From assembly GCA_030039975.1 (NCBI GenBank), contig JASHUO010000197.1, positions 1-7,608 on the forward strand: a stretch of 7,608 nt of DNA, in the 5' to 3' direction. The notes under the pieces were generated by a model. That model made no database searches. It saw only the letters and a list, made by a program, of their open reading frames with translations, and had not been told where the DNA came from. Below are positions 6,264-7,608 of this stretch, one piece after another. The translations under genes and the position numbers were made by a program. Source of the DNA: Alphaproteobacteria bacterium (lineage in GTDB: Bacteria > Pseudomonadota > Alphaproteobacteria > ATCC43930 > CGMCC-115725). Within the stretch, counting starts at the first letter, position 1. Every line of letters begins with the position of its first letter.

Positions 6264-6440
6264 TTAGCCTCCGCCGCGCTGGCGCCCGTTGTCCGCATTC
6301 CCACGCGACATTGGCCCGCGGCTACGCATCGCACCGAGCAACGGCGGTCGAGATGGGTCAACCGCAAAGAGCTCATCGTCGTCGACGATAGCGTCGGCCC
6401 ATCGTTGTTGAGCGCATATGTGGACGATGAGCGTTTGCAT
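6264..6440 (-). CDS. Possible small ORF upstream of the orphan terminator
   Basis: A 58-aa ORF starting MQTLIVHICAQQRWADA and ending in a Gly/Arg-rich tail. It starts at ATG 6440 with only a weak GAG upstream and stops at TAA 6264-6266, about 74 nt before the intrinsic terminator at 6190. The terminator is the main reason to take it seriously: some minus-strand transcript seems to end there. I recognise no family, and the C-terminal part is low in complexity. A non-coding RNA or chance ORF is equally possible. Confidence 0.25.
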   Translation of the reverse strand: MQTLIVHICAQQRWADAIVDDDELFAVDPSRPPLLGAMRSRGPMSRGNADNGRQRGGG

Positions 6441-6497
6441 CAGGGACTCGTTGTAGGGATTGCCGGGCCGATTCCCTCACACCTGTGAAGGGCTCCG

Positions 6498-7148
6498 ATG
6501 CTCCGAATTCTGATCGCTGACGACCACGAGATGATCAGGCGTGGCCTGCGCGACTTGCTGGAGCAGCACGAGGGGTGGGAGGTCTGCGCAGAGGCATCCA
6601 ATGGCCGGGAGGCCATCGAACGCGCGAGAAGCCTGCCCCCTCACGTTGCTGTGCTTGATCTGGCGATGCCCGACCTCAACGGATTCGAGGCGACCCGTCA
6701 GATCAAAAAGGTGCTTCCGAACACCGAGGTTCTGATCTTCAGCGTCCACGAAGCCGAAGATTTCGTTCGAGATGCGCTCGAGGCCGGGGCGCTCGGCTAT
6801 CTCCTGAAATCGGACGCGGCCTTACACATCATTGCCGCCATCGAAGCTGTCTCCGCGCACAAACCCTATTTCACGTCGAGTGTGTCGCGGACCATGCTGC
6901 GCACCTACATCGCGCAAGCCAGGACGCGGCCTGAAACGGTCTCGTCGATCAACCAACTCACGGGTCGCGAGCGCGAGATGGTCCAGCTTCTGGCGGAGGG
7001 GCACACCACCAGGGGCGCTTCGGTGCACCTCGGCATCAGCGCCAAGACAGCGGAGACGCATCGCACGCGGCTCATGACGAAGCTCGGCTTCCGTTCAATC
7101 GCTGAACTCGTCCGCTTCGCAATCCGGCACAAGATGATCGAGCCCTGA
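6498..7148 (+). CDS. NarL/FixJ-family response regulator
   Basis: A 216-aa two-component transcription factor. Receiver domain about 1-120: acidic pair D8/D9, phospho-acceptor D54 in LDLAMPDLNG, switch S82 in FSVHEAED, and conserved K104 in YLLKSD. A linker of about 30 residues leads to a LuxR-type helix-turn-helix at about 151-210: LTGREREMVQLLAEG, then SAKTAETHRTRLMTKLG as the recognition region and SIAELVRFAIR as the final helix. All receiver key residues are present, so it should be phosphorylatable. The ATG at 6498 has AAGGG about 5 nt upstream. No histidine kinase lies in the window, so it is an orphan here. Targets cannot be deduced. The length is normal for the family. Confidence 0.95.
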   Translation: MLRILIADDHEMIRRGLRDLLEQHEGWEVCAEASNGREAIERARSLPPHVAVLDLAMPDLNGFEATRQIKKVLPNTEVLIFSVHEAEDFVRDALEAGALGYLLKSDAALHIIAAIEAVSAHKPYFTSSVSRTMLRTYIAQARTRPETVSSINQLTGREREMVQLLAEGHTTRGASVHLGISAKTAETHRTRLMTKLGFRSIAELVRFAIRHKMIEP

Positions 7149-7294
7149 CTTGCATTGGCCCGACGCGTGCTGGCGGGACGCGAGGGAGCGATCGCCGAAG
7201 GTCTGATCTGTGCGGCGGAAGGGTCGACAACATCGGTCAATCTTGTTACAGAATCGCTGCAAGCCGATGACACCCTTCGCCAGCAGGAGAACCC

Positions 7295-7486
7295 ATGAAG
7301 CGATCAGCGTGGAAAGTGCGCGCCGACGATCTCCGCCGCATCGCGGGCAACACCGCTGAGCCCGAACGGGAACGCAAGATGCTGGCGCTGGCAGAGCGGC
7401 TCGAGGAGGCCGAGCGCGGACGCGGGACCGGCGGCGACGATGCGCCTGCCGAAACCGGGACAAGCGGCGCCAAGGTCAAAGGCTGA
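7295..7486 (+). CDS. Small helical hypothetical protein
   Basis: A 63-aa protein. Residues 8-42 form a charged amphipathic helical pair with the pattern A-D-D-L-R-R-I-A, an E-P-E-R-E-R-K helix cap, and M-L-A-L-A-E-R-L-E-E-A-E-R. This resembles a short alphaproteobacterial motif (A-x-x-L-R-x-x-A, then D/E-P-E-x-R-x-x-M-L-x-L-A) found in many small proteins of unknown function. The tail is Gly/Asp/Ala-rich. AGGAG lies 5 nt before the ATG, a strong ribosome-binding site. The next gene starts 7 bp after its stop, so they probably share a transcript. Upstream, 7149-7294 shows no clear promoter or terminator. Function unknown. Confidence 0.7.
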   Translation: MKRSAWKVRADDLRRIAGNTAEPERERKMLALAERLEEAERGRGTGGDDAPAETGTSGAKVKG

Positions 7487-7493
7487 TCCACGG

Positions 7494-7608
7494 ATGTACA
7501 CGATTCACTATGTGCGTGACGGCTGCGAGCAGCGGGTACCTGTGGTGTTCGCCGAGAAGCAGCCCGCGATGGAAAATGCTTGCGAATTGCTGAGGCTGGG
7601 CTTCCGAG
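7494..7608 (+). CDS. Small hypothetical protein, cut by the right edge
   Basis: An ORF from ATG 7494 open to the window end, at least 38 residues, beginning MYTIHYVRDGCEQRVPVVFA and continuing with a helix containing MENACELLRLGF. The beta-strand then helix layout suggests a small alpha/beta protein. No good Shine-Dalgarno is seen; the start lies 7 bp after the previous stop, so translational coupling is likely. I recall similar small hypothetical proteins in Bradyrhizobium-like genomes but know no function. The C-terminus is outside the window. Confidence 0.65.
   Translation, partial: MYTIHYVRDGCEQRVPVVFAEKQPAMENACELLRLGFR

Larger units (their letters stand above)
6025..6497. other. Intergenic stretch with no confident gene
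   Basis: This region lies between the secreted-protein gene (-) and the response regulator (+), which diverge. It should contain both promoters, but I can name neither with confidence. It holds the minus-strand terminator at 6161-6190, the weak 58-aa ORF at 6264-6440 (-), and a plus-strand frame open from 6246 to 6488 that lacks a usable start codon. I see no tRNA, IS end or tandem repeat. Confidence 0.6.

Overview
This GC-rich window reads as chromosomal DNA of an alphaproteobacterium, probably of the Hyphomicrobiales and most like the Bradyrhizobium/Rhodopseudomonas group. That placement rests on codon usage, the style of the LigD, pentapeptide-repeat and FixJ/NarL-type proteins, and the small hypothetical proteins at the right end. 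It is an inference from reading, not from a search. I see no rRNA, tRNA, CRISPR array, insertion sequence or phage module.

Layout, left to right. (1) Positions 3-2018 (+) hold the ligase and polymerase domains of an NHEJ DNA ligase D; the frame is open to the left edge, so its N-terminus (probably the phosphoesterase domain) lies outside. (2) Positions 2028-3092 (-) encode a cytoplasmic pentapeptide-repeat protein with two repeat blocks around a non-repeat linker, convergent with ligD across 9 bp. (3) A 166-bp divergent intergenic region carries a perfect 8-bp inverted repeat. (4) Positions 3259-4089 (+) encode a LOG-family (lysine-decarboxylase-like Rossmann fold) protein with a TTG start. 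(5) Convergent with it, a minus-strand pair runs 5258 to 4097: a 313-aa DUF3102-like protein, then a 66-aa single-pass membrane protein that starts at TTG behind a strong Shine-Dalgarno. (6) Positions 5464-6000 (-) encode a secreted NTF2/SnoaL-like protein with a clear signal peptide and a likely intrinsic terminator at its stop codon. (7) A roughly 500-bp stretch (6001-6497) has no confident gene but contains a convincing minus-strand intrinsic terminator with no obvious gene feeding it, plus a weak 58-aa minus-strand ORF upstream of it. (8) Positions 6498-7148 (+) encode an orphan NarL/FixJ response regulator. (9) Two tightly spaced small genes follow (+): a 63-aa helical hypothetical protein and a second one cut by the right edge.

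The genes do not form one pathway. They look like a patchwork of independent housekeeping, repair and regulatory genes, several in convergent pairs. The least explained parts are the DUF3102-like/small-membrane-protein operon with its structured leader, the orphan terminator and its possible small transcript at about 6160-6440, and the tandem small genes at the right end. I found no convincing evidence of a new multi-gene defence or mobile system.
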